Part shown: in pieces, positions 12,188-22,900 of the stretch
Layout: each line of letters opens with the position of its first letter
Numbering within the stretch: the first letter of the stretch is position 1
Assembly (NCBI RefSeq): GCF_003473485.1
Contig: NC_053045.1
Location: 4,118,501-4,182,500, forward strand
Direction: 5' to 3'
Length of the DNA stretch: 64,000 nt
Source: Medicago truncatula
Taxonomy: Eukaryota; Streptophyta; Magnoliopsida; Fabales; Fabaceae
Program-made: the position numbers and the translations under genes
Notes under the pieces: generated by a model
Database searches by the model: none
What the model was told of the DNA's origin: nothing
The model's input: only the letters and a program-made list of their open reading frames with translations

Positions 12188-12870
12188 ATGCAGTAAGTAT
12201 ATTTTAAAAAAATATTTAATTATATATATAATAGAAAGAAAGTTAAGTTACAAGGAATGTAAGAGAAAATAAAAGCAAGAAACTTACACAACACTGTTAA
12301 TATCACACATAGAAACAATTGACTAATCAACTTGATATTTACATCTCATAAAATGAGTCTAATTATCAATTTAAACTCAATTCTTCTAAATCAAAATTTT
12401 AAAAATCTATTGTATTGAAATGTAGTAAAGTCTTCTTCAATAAAATTAATGTACTAAAGTAGCTAGTTTCATTTTACATTTCACCGGGTTGAATTCAACT
12501 ACTATCACTAAATGAAGGGAAACTGCATATTAGTTTCGTTATTCAATTACATAATCTAATATTGTTCTATTTTTGCAGTTTTATGAGGCAGCGAATGTGT
12601 GTTTGTGATAACAATGGAGATAAACAACAATGGTGACCTTTGTAAAAAATACAGCAATCGTGATTTAGACTATAGTTGTAATAACTACTATGCCAATTTC
12701 ATATTAATAACTACTCATGTGTATTATTTATTCATCGAAATCTTGATCACACATTGTTGTTTTTCACATTATACTTCATGAGTGTGAAAGGATTACATTT
12801 TTATGAAAAAATTGGTTTTAACTTTCCACTTTTACCTTCAACGACCGATGTCAATGTTAATTGATAATTG
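12188..12870 (+). other. 3' flank of the DCD gene
   Basis: This is AT-rich DNA. A possible extra acceptor (TTTTTGCAG, about 12571-12579) is followed by a short frame that stops within ten codons. It may be the relic of a former downstream Kelch exon. Nothing else is recognised. Confidence 0.4.
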
Positions 12871-12873
12871 ATA

Positions 12874-13038
12874 AGCCACTTTACATTCAACAATTTTTTT
12901 TAGCTAAAATAAATAGTCAAAATAACTTTTCGTCACTACAAAACTAAAACACGCACTAAATTTATCGGTCTAATATTCACGCATTTACCCTAATATACTT
13001 CCATTGTCATGGCAATGTTCAAAATATTAAAATAAGTA
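12874..13038 (+). repeat. Right member of the direct repeat flanking the DCD gene
   Basis: It matches 8283-8450 in the same orientation, for example TTATCGGTCTAATATTCACG compared with the left copy's TTATCGGGTCTAATATTCAAG region. The spacing of about 4.6 kb encloses the whole DCD gene. Confidence 0.7.
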
Positions 13039-13250
13039 GAAAAAATTGAAAGTGCAAAAACCAACCTCCTTTTCTCAAACTGGTTAAACCTGTGAAAGGT
13101 TCTTGAAATTTCAAGGTCGACAAGAAAGTTTTGAAATCAACTTCAACCAAAAATAAGTTTTACTACTTTAATTTATTTGCAATATACAACAAATCTTGAA
13201 AACATATTCACATGAACCATAGTCTCTATTTCTTAATAAAAAAAAAAAAA

Positions 13251-13577
13251 TCAAAAACGAAATTTCCCATGAGGAGTCTTATTCTGATATTTCATAATAC
13301 CCTTATATAAAACAGCCCTATTAGGAGGCATAGTTTCCTCTAATTTGGTCTTACACCCACATTTCTCAGCATTCTTCCTGACCAAAACTTGTTCAGCCTT
13401 CACCCTTTGTGCCTTTGTCACATTTCTATGATTATTATTATTGTTGTTACTCTTGTTCTTCTCCATTAGAGGTTCCATCACTTGTTTTGAAAACCGCACT
13501 TTTTTCTTTGCTTGATGTTTATAATTGTCTTGCAAAAACAAATTAAAAAAGTATGTCATATAATGTTTATCAACCAT
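13251..13577 (-). CDS. Small plant protein of unknown function with a KKVRFS motif
   Basis: The frame is 108 residues. A basic-aromatic motif KKKVRFSKQVMEP lies near residues 24-36, an asparagine-rich spacer near 43-50, and MPPNRAVLYKGIMKYQN near residues 83-99. I recall a family of short plant proteins with KKVRFA..V.EP plus MPANRVALYNGIL blocks and no known function; this fits it. The initiator is uncertain: the first 20 residues are unlike the family and may be replaced by another start or exon. It has no membrane segment or signal peptide and lies tail to tail with the DCD gene. Confidence 0.55.
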   Translation of the reverse strand: MVDKHYMTYFFNLFLQDNYKHQAKKKVRFSKQVMEPLMEKNKSNNNNNNHRNVTKAQRVKAEQVLVRKNAEKCGCKTKLEETMPPNRAVLYKGIMKYQNKTPHGKFRF

Positions 13578-13599
13578 GTAAGAAAAAAAAAAACCTTAT

Positions 13600-15590
13600 A
13601 TAGTTGAAATGGAAATATTGTTAGATTTTTTAATTTTGGGCACATATTGACCTGTCGATTACATAGTTTTTGATATTTTGAATCTTTCTATTAATATATC
13701 AGAAGAGCATTCTGAATTGGAGCCATAAATTTCACATTTAAGGACATTGATATCCTCTTTTGATTAAGTTATCAAAAACCGAGTTTACCTCCGAGTTAAC
13801 ACGTTTTTGCCACATAAAAACGTAAACTCGAACGAGTTTACGTGTTAACACTCGATTTGTGAAACAGTGGATTTGAGTGACTCTGTCTGTAAAATTCTTT
13901 GTGATTATTTTCAATTTAAAATTTGCAAGAGCAATAAGTTAGAAATAAGAATTCAAGATCGGGTTTGGGAGGTTTTCACAAAAGAACATCCAAAGTATAC
14001 AATAAAATATTCTCTTGATGGTGTTTATGAACGAAAATCGTGCTGAATAAAGAGAATGATCTTGATTAAAAACTTGGATTAGGTTTGTTGATGCTGTAAT
14101 CAAGAAGAAATAGAAGTTTGATTACTAGAATGAAGAATGCACTTGCAAAATAGCGTTACTTTTCTGGACTATTGGAAAGGACGTAATTTTAAATTTACTT
14201 TCCTGATCTAGCTGCACTAGTTCCATCACAAGTTCCTGCAGATGGAAAACGTGTTTATGTTAATGTTAAAAGGTTTCCCAGTTAATATATTTTCCAATTT
14301 TTCATACATGAATTTAACAACTAACCTACTTGAAAAAAGATAATAATATTTCACCGCTAAATTTCACTCGATGCCCCTCATGTATTGTTATTTTTTTTTA
14401 GTCAAAAAGTCTGTTGTCTAAAATTTTATCATTTAAGTTGAATAAGTGTGAAATATGAGTACTGCAACGTCTTTATCAAGTATCAACATAGAGATCAAGT
14501 ATTTTTTTTTTAAGTTGAATAAGTGTGAAATATGAGTACTGCAACGTCTCTATCAAGTATCAACATGGAGATCAAGTATTTTTTTTTTTTAACAATATAA
14601 ATGGAATATATAAATACCACAAAACAAGCAATTCCAATGGCACAAGGCATGTCAAAGGGACTACTAAAGATACACAGAGTCAGTCAGGCAAAACAAAAAA
14701 ACATCAGCCGATGTCCAAACATTGAAAAGGGCACCACCACCTATCTGTGTCAAATTTAAAGGTGATTTTTTTAGCTTTCATCCAGCCTAAAGACAAATAT
14801 TTTACTTTATCCAACAAGTAAGAAGTGATTTCTTTTATCTTGAAAACCAGAGATAAGTTCGGGTTTTTTTTTTTTTTTTTCTACAGGAATAATGATCTGG
14901 TCAATAGAACTAGGTTTGATATATTATTATACCTCTTAGTATATTAAAAATCAAACGAGATCACGCTTAGTATAGTAATCTCTCTCTGTCACCAGCCAAA
15001 ACCGTGTCTAATAAAATGAAAGAGATCATGATAAACAAATCATAATTTACATTCAGAATAATTAATATGTCAACCAAAATCACTACTCAGATTTTTTCAA
15101 CATTACTTGATGCACATGATAATAACAAAGAAATGTATCTAGTCAAAGCATGTATCCTTTTTTCAAAGTCTGGTTCTTTAACATCAAAGTCTGCATTCTT
15201 TTTTCAAAGTCGGCATCTTTATCATCAAAATATCACTAGGCTTAACTCAAGTTGGGGATTAACACAATGGTCCCAAAAAATAAGGAGATATGAGTTTTTT
15301 TTTTTTTTTTTTGACACAAAGGGAGATCATAGACAAAGTCAACTAAATATTTTTCTTTTCTATGATTGTATATGAAAAGTATTACTATTTCATAAGTTAA
15401 TGGGTATGTGATGCACGAAGTTGTACTATGTTGTTCATTTTAAATAAATAAGTCATGTGTAAATACAACAAGATATTTGATATTTTGAAGTGCCGATTTG
15501 AATTCGCAATTATTTATTTTTCTGCTCTAAGTATGTGTAAGTTTTCATTATATAACTCCTCTTTTGCACAAAAAGAAAACTATTTTTTTT
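13600..15590. other. Intergenic DNA with a hairpin and tandem duplications
   Basis: No gene is supported. It contains a perfect hairpin at 13820-13843 (arms ACGTAAACTCG and CGAGTTTACGT around AA), inside a wider set of GAGTTTAC and GTTAACAC repeats at about 13775-13855. A 77-bp tandem duplication begins at 14435 and 14512 (AAGTTGAATAAGTGTGAAAT). Poly-T tracts lie near 14861-14880 and 15297-15312. Confidence 0.6.
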
Positions 15591-15593
15591 TTT

Positions 15594-16488
15594 GCTAATA
15601 TAATTGTTTAACTCTTTGAATGATGAATAATATTATTTAGTTTTCTTCATGTCGTATAAAATAATAGCATTCTTGAAAATATCTTTAGTAAAAAAATAAA
15701 AAGAACATGTGTTTTATTTATGGAGTCATCTATTTGCAAGGTATAGCCCATATTTAAAATAAAAAAAAATCGAACTTTTTGTTGCTGAATTCAAAATTAG
15801 TCTCATAGCCGACTCAAATAGACTAAATCGTGTGAAGACTAATTCATCATAGTCACAACCACGGATAAATTTTACTTGGACACATACTCGTAAAAGATAA
15901 AATTTAGAGTTAAATATGTTTTTTGTCCTTATAAAATAGAGACCTTTTAAGTTTAATCCTTACTTAATTTTAATAGTTTTTTAGTCCCTACAAAAAAGAA
16001 TTACTTCTAATTTTAGTCCCTGTTACAACAAAATTTGTTTAATTATCCTTAAACTCTTAAATTTTTTAACGATTTTTTTTGAGACAAGTTTAGAATGCGA
16101 TGAAAGGTTCATTTACTAAAATTTAGAATTTTTTAACATGAAACGAATTTTTTAACATGAAAAACACAAGCATTGTGGCATTGTGATTGGCCAATGTCAC
16201 CAATGTCACCCAACTCTATGTCACCTAAGTGTTACTCTTACTCGTGTAGGAATACTTAGATATGTCTGCTGAAATCATAGTAATAGCTAATAGGGTCAGA
16301 ATTCCTAAAAAAAAAAAAAAACAAAGACTAATAGGGGGTCAGAAGAAATTATTTCATATGGTAGAGTTTTATGGCTAATCGGGAAAAAAATAACTGAAAT
16401 AAACATTAGTTAAATTTTGCATATCTTTTGACCGAATTCTAAATTATCATAGCCTTTATTCCTTTTTTTTAATGTTATTAATCATTCA
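15594..16488. repeat. Copy A of a large direct duplication
   Basis: It starts GCTAATATAATTGTTTAACT and ends near TTATTAATCATTCA. It matches copy B (17396-19530) closely at both ends. Copy A has only the left part of the 665-bp TIR element that is complete in copy B. The junction at about 16145-16225 carries unrelated filler sequence. Copy A lacks the 779-bp MITE, so it supplies an empty site (AATTCTAAATTATCA, about 16436-16450). Confidence 0.8.
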
Positions 16489-17395
16489 TGTAACGCCCTA
16501 GTCGTTATTTATTTATTTCTGATTTATTTAGAGTCTTTTTATGATTTTAAATAATTATTGTTGATTATGTGGTGTGGTATATTTATTTATATGATTTGTT
16601 TTGGTAATAATTAAAATAATGTGAGAATTATTATTATTTGGAGTTTTGGGGTTAAATAAGAATTAATAGAATTAAGTGGGAGTTAATTAAAATTAAAGGG
16701 GAGTTAAGTGTAGGAGTTAGGAAAAGATAGAAGTCAAAAAACTGTTTCACGTACAAACAGAGTTTTTGGGAGAAAAAGGGAGAAGAGCCAAGTGAAGGAT
16801 CGGAGAAATTGTTGAACGTTGTTCGTCTGAAATTAAGGTAAGGGTGAGGTTTACTCTCAATAGTGTAGATTAAATTCTGGTTTTGATTCTAACAAGAGGG
16901 TTTTGGTGAATTGGGGGAAATAGGTTTTGATCATTGATTATTGAATTGAAAATGTATAGAAACCATGTTAATTATACTTAGATTGTGTTCAGGTCGATTA
17001 TAGGATTTCATAATAATACTATAAACAGTTTTGGGGATTGAATTGGGGAAAACTGGGATTTTTGGTGAAAAACTACAGAATTCACGTGTCTGAACTGTCA
17101 CGACTCGCCCTGACGAAGCAATTTTCGCCTGGCAAAATAGCGCCATTGGTTCGCCCTGGTGAAGGCGCCCAATAAGTTTCCCGAGACCACTGCCTTAGTT
17201 CGCCATGGCGAGTAGCCTGTTCGCCCTGGCGAGAAGCCTATTTTTGTTGATTTCGCCTGGCGAGAAGTACATTTCGCCTGGCGAAAAGTGCCCAGAACTG
17301 AACCATATTTTTGAGTTTTGTGTACCTAGTCGTACGCATTATTTGATTGATTCTTTTGGTTGCATTAATGATTATATATGATTATATTTTTTTTT
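16489..17395. repeat. LTR-like repeat segment with a cluster of TTCGCC..GGCGAA dyads
   Basis: It starts TGTAACGCCCTAGTCG, a sequence type common at the 5' end of plant gypsy LTRs. It contains seven variants of the palindromic motif TTCGCCTGGCGAA at about 17103, 17124, 17149, 17199, 17220, 17251 and 17272. No coding domain is visible. It lies between copies A and B of the direct duplication, so it could be a truncated LTR, or the internal part of a small element for which the copies are terminal repeats. I cannot decide between these. Confidence 0.45.
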
Positions 17396-17696
17396 GCTAA
17401 TATAATTGTTTAACTCTTTGAATGATGAATAATATTATTTAGTTTTCTTCATGTCGTATAAAATAATAGCATTCTTGAAAAATATCTTTAGTAAAAAAAT
17501 AAAAAGAACATGTGTTTTATTTATGGAGTCATCTATTTGCAAGGTATAGCCCATATTTAAAAAAAAAATCAAATTTTTTGTTGCTGAATTCAAAATTAGT
17601 CTCATAGCAGACTCAAATAGACTAAATCGTGTGAAGACTAATTCATCATAGTCACAACCACGGATAAATTTTACTTGGACACATACTCGTAAAAGA

Positions 17697-18379
17697 TAAA
17701 ATTTAGGGTTAAATATGTTTTTGGTCCCTATAAAATAGGGACCTTTTAAGTTTAATCCTTACTTAATTTTAATAGGTTTTTTAGTCCCTACAAAAAAGAA
17801 TTACTTCTAATTTTTGGGACCTCTTGGTACACCTTGTACTAGCGGGAGCCCTTGGCTTGTTAATATAAGTTCCATTTTTTATTGTTCAAAAAAAATAAAA
17901 TAATAATAATAATAAAAAATTAGTCCTTGTTACAACAAAATTTGTTTAATTATCCTTAAACTCTTACATTTTTGAACGATTTTTTTGAGACAAGTTTAGA
18001 ACACTATGAAAGGTTCATTTACTAAAATTTAGAATTTTTTAACATGAAACAAATTAAATATGAATTTTTTAAAACGGAAAAAGTTAAAGATAAAATTAAC
18101 AAAACCTGTACGTAGAAATCAAATTTTGCGACAATTTTTTGCATAGGAACTTTTAGTAATTGCATAGGAACTTTTAGTAATGTTCTTAACATGCCTGTAA
18201 AAAATTGTTCAAAAACTCAAGAGTTTAAACATAAATTAAACAAATTTGAATTGAGGAGAGACTAATACTGAGTGCAGAAAAAAAATTAGGGACTAAAAGA
18301 ACTATAAAATTAAGTAAAAACTAAACTTAAAAGGTCCATATTTTATAGGGACCAAAAACATATTTAACCCTAAAATTTA
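17697..18379. mobile_element. Mutator-type MITE with 9-bp TSD
   Basis: The duplication TAAAATTTA lies at 17697-17705 and 18371-18379. The element is 17706-18370 (665 bp), with TIRs starting GGGTTAAATATGTTTTTGGT and continuing through the TCCCTATAAAATA region. Sequences of the form 'GGTCCCTATAAAATA' are abundant in legume genomes. It has no coding capacity. Confidence 0.85.
17815..17918 (+). mobile_element. 5'-truncated LINE tail inserted in the MITE
   Basis: The insert begins near GGGACCTCTTGGTACACC and ends in an A-rich tail with (TAA) repeats. It is absent from copy A, where the flanks CTTCTAATTTT and AGTCCCTG are contiguous. The 3'-end style and short length fit dead-on-arrival L1 insertions. 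Confidence 0.6.
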
Positions 18380-18687
18380 AAAAGAAATGATATTAAATGA
18401 TATGAGTACATTATATCTTTTCTAATTAAAATTTTATCATCTTTCTGTGTCCAAATAAAATTTATTTGGGCTTGCATCAATGCAATGCAAGAGTTACTCG
18501 TGTAGGAATACTTCGATATGTCTGCAGAAATCATAGTAATAGCAAATAGGGTCAGAATTCCTAAAAATAAAAAATAAAACTAATAGGGGGTCAGAAGAAA
18601 TTATTTCATATGGTAGAGTTCTATGGCTTATCGGGAAAAAAAATAACTGAAATAAACATTAGTTAAATTTTGCATGTCTTTTGACCG

Positions 18688-19484
18688 AATTCTAAACACC
18701 GGTGCTAGTCACACAAAAAAAAACAAGTTACATCTTAAAATGACTAATATACCTCTAAATTGAAAAAAACTAAACTTAATTTATATTAATCTAGATTGAA
18801 CCTAAATAAACTGAATTTACACTAACATCTTATATATATATTATATACATACGTAAACTAAATAACCTAAATTGAACATAAATAAACTTAATTTACATTA
18901 ACCTAGATTGAACGTAAGTAAACTGAATTTACACTAACCTCTTATATACATACAATATACACACGTAAACTAAATTTACATTAACCTAAATTGAACATAA
19001 GTAAACTTAATTTACATTAACCTAGATTGAACGTAAGTAAACTGAATTTACACTAACCTAAATTGAATATACGTAAACTTGAATTTACATTACCCTACAT
19101 ACGTAAACTACACTAACCCCTTTTATATACATACACGTAAACTTAATTTACACTAATCTCTCACTCAAAATCAAATTGACAAGCATATCTCATACCAAAA
19201 CAAACAATAAACAAATAGAAACTCATCGAAAATGAAATTCATGAAATTCACCAACCTTTATGAATATAGTACAGATCAATAACAAAGATGTTGATTCAGA
19301 TCTTGGTTGCACATCTTTGGTGATTTGTGGATGAAAGGGGGTAAGGGTTCAGAATGATCATAAAAGATGGGTTTTTAGAAATTTACATGAAGAGGACAAT
19401 TTTGGTATTATAGTACAATTTTAAATAAATTTGGATGTAACTTGTTTTTTTTTTTGGGTGTGACTGGCACCAATCAATTCTAAA
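18688..19484. mobile_element. Mutator-type MITE with 9-bp TSD and internal minisatellite
   Basis: The perfect duplication AATTCTAAA lies at 18688-18696 and 19476-19484. The element is 18697-19475 (779 bp). Its ends are GGTGCTAGTCACAC and the complementary GTGTGACTGGCACC. Copy A of the surrounding duplication preserves the uninterrupted target. The interior holds repeats built on TTTACATTAACCTAGATTGA. No transposase is present. Confidence 0.9.
18770..19165. repeat. Minisatellite of about 36-bp units in the first MITE
   Basis: The units contain AATTTACATTAACCTAGATT followed by GAACGTAAGTAAACT. They alternate CTGAATTTACACTAACC and CTTAATTTACATTAACC versions. The array is inside the 18697-19475 element. 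Confidence 0.8.
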
Positions 19485-19662
19485 TTATCATAGCCTTTAT
19501 TCCTTTTTTTTTTAATGTTACTAATCATCCACAATCAACTTCTTTAACTAGTTTTTTTCTCTTAGAAAAAAAATGTTTAGACAAAAAATTTAAAAATGAT
19601 GTTACTAAAAATTATAATTAAAATTAATTGAATTTTTTTTTATATACTTCTTCTAAGACCAA

Positions 19663-20575
19663 AAAGATTTTGACTGGTGCTAGTCACACCCCAAAAAAAA
19701 GCAAGTTAAACCCCAGAATGACTAATATATCCTTTAACTAAAATAAAAATTTCAAATCAACTAAATTTACATTAACGTAAATTGAAGATAAGTAAACTTA
19801 ATTTACATTAAACCTAAATTGAACATAAGTAAATTTAATTTACATTAACCTAGATTGAACGTAAGTAAACTGAATTTACAAACTTAATTTACATTAACCT
19901 AGATTGAACGTAAGTAAACTGAATTTACATTAACCTCGATTGAACATAAGTAAACTTAATTTACATCAACATAGATTGAACGTAAGTAAACTTAATTTAC
20001 ATTAACCTAGATTGAACGTAAGTAAACTGAATTTACACTAACCTCTTATATACATACGTAAACTAAATTTACATTAACATAAATTCAACATAAGTAAACT
20101 TAATTTACATTAACCTAGATTGAACATAAGTAAACTGAATTTACACTAACCTAAATTGAACATACGTAAACTTGAATTTACATTAACCTACATACGTAAA
20201 CTACACTAATCCCTTTTATATACATACACGTAAACTTAATTTACACTAACCTCTCACTTAAAATCAAATTGACAGGCATATCTCATACCAAAACAAACAA
20301 TAAACAAATAGAAACTCATCGAAAATGAAATTCATGAAATTCACCAACCTTTATGAATATAGTACAAATCAATAACAAAGATGTTGATTCAGATATTGGT
20401 TGCACATCTATGGTGATTTGTGGATGAAATGGGATAAGGGTTCAGAATGATCATAAAATATGGGTTTTTAAAAATTTACATGAAGAGGACAATTTTGGTA
20501 TTATTGTAAAATTTTAAATAAATTTGGGTGTAACTTGTTTTTTTTTGGGTGTGACTAGCACAAGTCAAAGATTTT
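19663..20575. mobile_element. Second MITE of the same family, 9-bp TSD
   Basis: The duplication AAAGATTTT lies at 19663-19671 and 20567-20575. The element is 19672-20566 (895 bp), with ends GACTGGTGCTAGTCACAC and GTGTGACTAGCACAAGTC. It shares its TIR, minisatellite and right-hand unique region with the 18697-19475 copy. It ends about 330 bases upstream of the MDL gene start at 20897. Confidence 0.9.
19740..20255. repeat. Minisatellite array in the second MITE
   Basis: It has the same 36-bp unit as 18770-19165 but more units, which accounts for most of the length difference between the two elements. Confidence 0.8.
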
Positions 20576-20852
20576 ATAATGATACGATTAAATAAAATAG
20601 AATTAATCAAAATTTGCATATATTTAATACTCCATAAAATGTATTAAAAAAAATGTTTGTATTCAAAGTAGGAGTACTAGACAGGCAATACATTACCAAC
20701 ATGTGGTGGAAACAATTAAAACTAGCTTGCTTTGTATTCATACACACATCACATGCTGAAATTGCAATAAATGGAATTTCCATTAGTATATAGTTCCAAG
20801 CAAGCTAGCTAACTCACATAGTCACATTTATTCATAATACAGCACCAAGATA

Positions 20853-20876
20853 AGAAGAAGAAGAAGAAGAAGAAGA
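20853..20876 (+). repeat. (GAA)n microsatellite in the probable 5' UTR
   Basis: About seven AAG/GAA units lie 20 bases before the MDL start codon. It is a purine-rich leader. Confidence 0.85.
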
Positions 20877-20896
20877 GTCCTAGAAAGAAAGAAACA

Positions 20897-22900
20897 ATGC
20901 CTTGCCTTTATCTCTCTACCAACGTTAATTTAGATGGAAAAGACATCGATCCTATCTTTGATCAAGCTAGAACTGCTGTTTCCACAATCATAGGAAAACC
21001 AGACAAGGTATGTCTCTCTTTTGATTTTGAGTGTTTTACAAATAAAGCTTGTTGAATTTGGTTTAAGGTTGTGTGAAAATCCTTCAAGGGTTGACACAAA
21101 TTAATATGAATTTTGGATTTTCTTGATTATGGTGTTTCTTTATTTTTTTTATATAAGGTTATGGTGTTTTTTCTAACGTAACTGATTCATAATGTTTGAT
21201 TGGTTTATGGTATAATTGGATGAATTTGTTTGATTAATTACTTTTTGTTTGCTATGTAATGTTCAGAAGTGTACACTTCTCTGTTTGGTTTGTGACTCAG
21301 CATTATTGCTGTTTGCACCCTTTTACTCTCTGCCTTTTCTGTAGAAAACTTCTCATAGACATAATATTAATGGATACTAACGTGAAAATTTGACATAGAA
21401 AAATTATTTTATTTGTTCTTAAAAAAATGGTTTTGTTTGTATTATTAGACTTTTTTTAAGAAAACTTCAGTCAACATCTTTCTTCAAAATATAAAGTAAA
21501 ATTAAATAAACTACTTTCAATGGGAAGTTTAATACACAGAAGTTGTTCAAATAAGACAGCAGACTAGTTGGAGGATATTTTCTGTCTGTAGGACAGTTTG
21601 TAATATTTTAGTGCTCTTTCATGTTAATTTTTATTATTATAAGATAAGATGAAAGTCTATATTGGATTATTGGTCCTTAAAAAAACATAGTAGACCTATA
21701 AGGTCCTGAAACATAAAAAAAAAAAAAATCAATTTAATATTTGAAAATGTCAAATATCATTAGAATAATACAATTTAATATGTTTTTATGGACATTTTTC
21801 AAAAATTAAACAAATGTAATATTTTTAAGATTAGAAATATATTTTAAAAAAGTATCTCTCGACATAGGTCATTAGAACTTGCTATGAAACTAATTTTTAA
21901 GTCAGTTGCGAGACATCCAACTTTTTTCTTAAAAGGCTACGAAAATTATATTATTTATAAAAAAGGTGTTATTAATTTATGCTTTAAAAACACCTCTTAG
22001 CATTTTCTTTAAAAAATTAAAAAAAGGAAGATGTTGTTCAATTCAATGTTGTCATGACTCATGATCCAATTAACTATTAAGACAAGAAAGAAAGTTGGAT
22101 GAAAAGTTTTAATTAATCAGTTTAATTAGTAGAAGATAATAGATACCATGGATCAATCCAACATCTTCTATCTTCCCTCCTTGTGTGAAAGGAAAAATAA
22201 GGATAGTGGAAGAAAAGTCTTATCAATTACTACCTCTACCATCTACAACCCCATATTTTACGACCAATTCTTTAGACTACAACCTTTCCTGATCAACATA
22301 AAAACGTCAACACATCTTTCCTAACAATGCCAAATTAAATTTCCTAAGCCTCCGCGCCCTTAAACGGCCCTTCTCTTTACCTTCGTAAACTTTGTCCCAA
22401 TGAAACCAATGAATTTTGAGAGCTTTTTTCCCCACTCCCAATATAAAAGATTTTTAAAATGAGATTCAGTGAAAGTAATTACATTTGTGGGAGGTAATAG
22501 GAAGATTTATACTCTTCCAAAAAGACAAGCGATAAGGATTTCCATCAATAGGAAGAAAATTCAATAACATTATTTTATTTTTATGAAAGTTGTCATGGTA
22601 GAAAATTCAATAACCAATTTTGTTTGATGTGTTCTAATTTCAAGATTTGTGAATGTAATTTTGCAGTTTGTGATGGTTATATTGAAGGGGTCAGTTCCAA
22701 TATCGTTTGAAAGTAACAAAGAACCAGCTGCATATGGTGAACTAGTTTCAATGGGTGGCATTAATTCAGAAGTGAAGAAGAATCTAATCAGTACCATTGG
22801 CACAATCTTGGAATCCAACCTATCTATACCAAGAACAAGATTTTTTCTCAAAGTCTTTGACACCTTGGTTCTAAAAGTTGAAAATAGGTCCAAGCTGTAG
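20897..22900 (+). CDS. MIF/D-DT-like protein (MDL3-like) with peroxisomal signal
   Basis: There are two exons, 20897-21007 and 22667-22900, joined GT-AG at a codon boundary, giving 114 residues, the usual length of the macrophage migration inhibitory factor superfamily. The protein begins MPCLYLSTNVNLDG; Pro2, which becomes N-terminal and is the catalytic base of the tautomerase fold, is present, as is the conserved GKP (Lys35). The VPISFESNKEPAAYGELVSM block is followed by a C-terminus ending in SKL, a type 1 peroxisomal targeting signal. Arabidopsis MDL3 is the peroxisomal member, so MDL3-like is the best call. Plant MDLs have weak or altered tautomerase activity and are linked to stress and immunity. 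The last exon is read through instead of spliced to a third exon as in the paralogue at 31097. Confidence 0.93.

Larger units (their letters stand above)
17396..19530. repeat. Copy B of the large direct duplication, with nested insertions
   Basis: It matches copy A (15594-16488) from GCTAATATAATTG to TTACTAATCATCC. Compared with A it holds the complete TIR element 17706-18370, a short LINE 3' end at about 17815-17918, and the MITE 18697-19475. Confidence 0.8.

Noticed and set aside
15594-19530. Complete LTR retrotransposon with copies A and B as LTRs
   Set aside because: No target duplication, primer-binding site or coding domain was found between them; kept only as an alternative explanation.
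18770-20255. Regularly repeated units that could suggest a CRISPR-like array
   Set aside because: The units are contiguous 36-bp minisatellite repeats without unique spacers, inside MITEs with perfect target duplications, in a plant genome.
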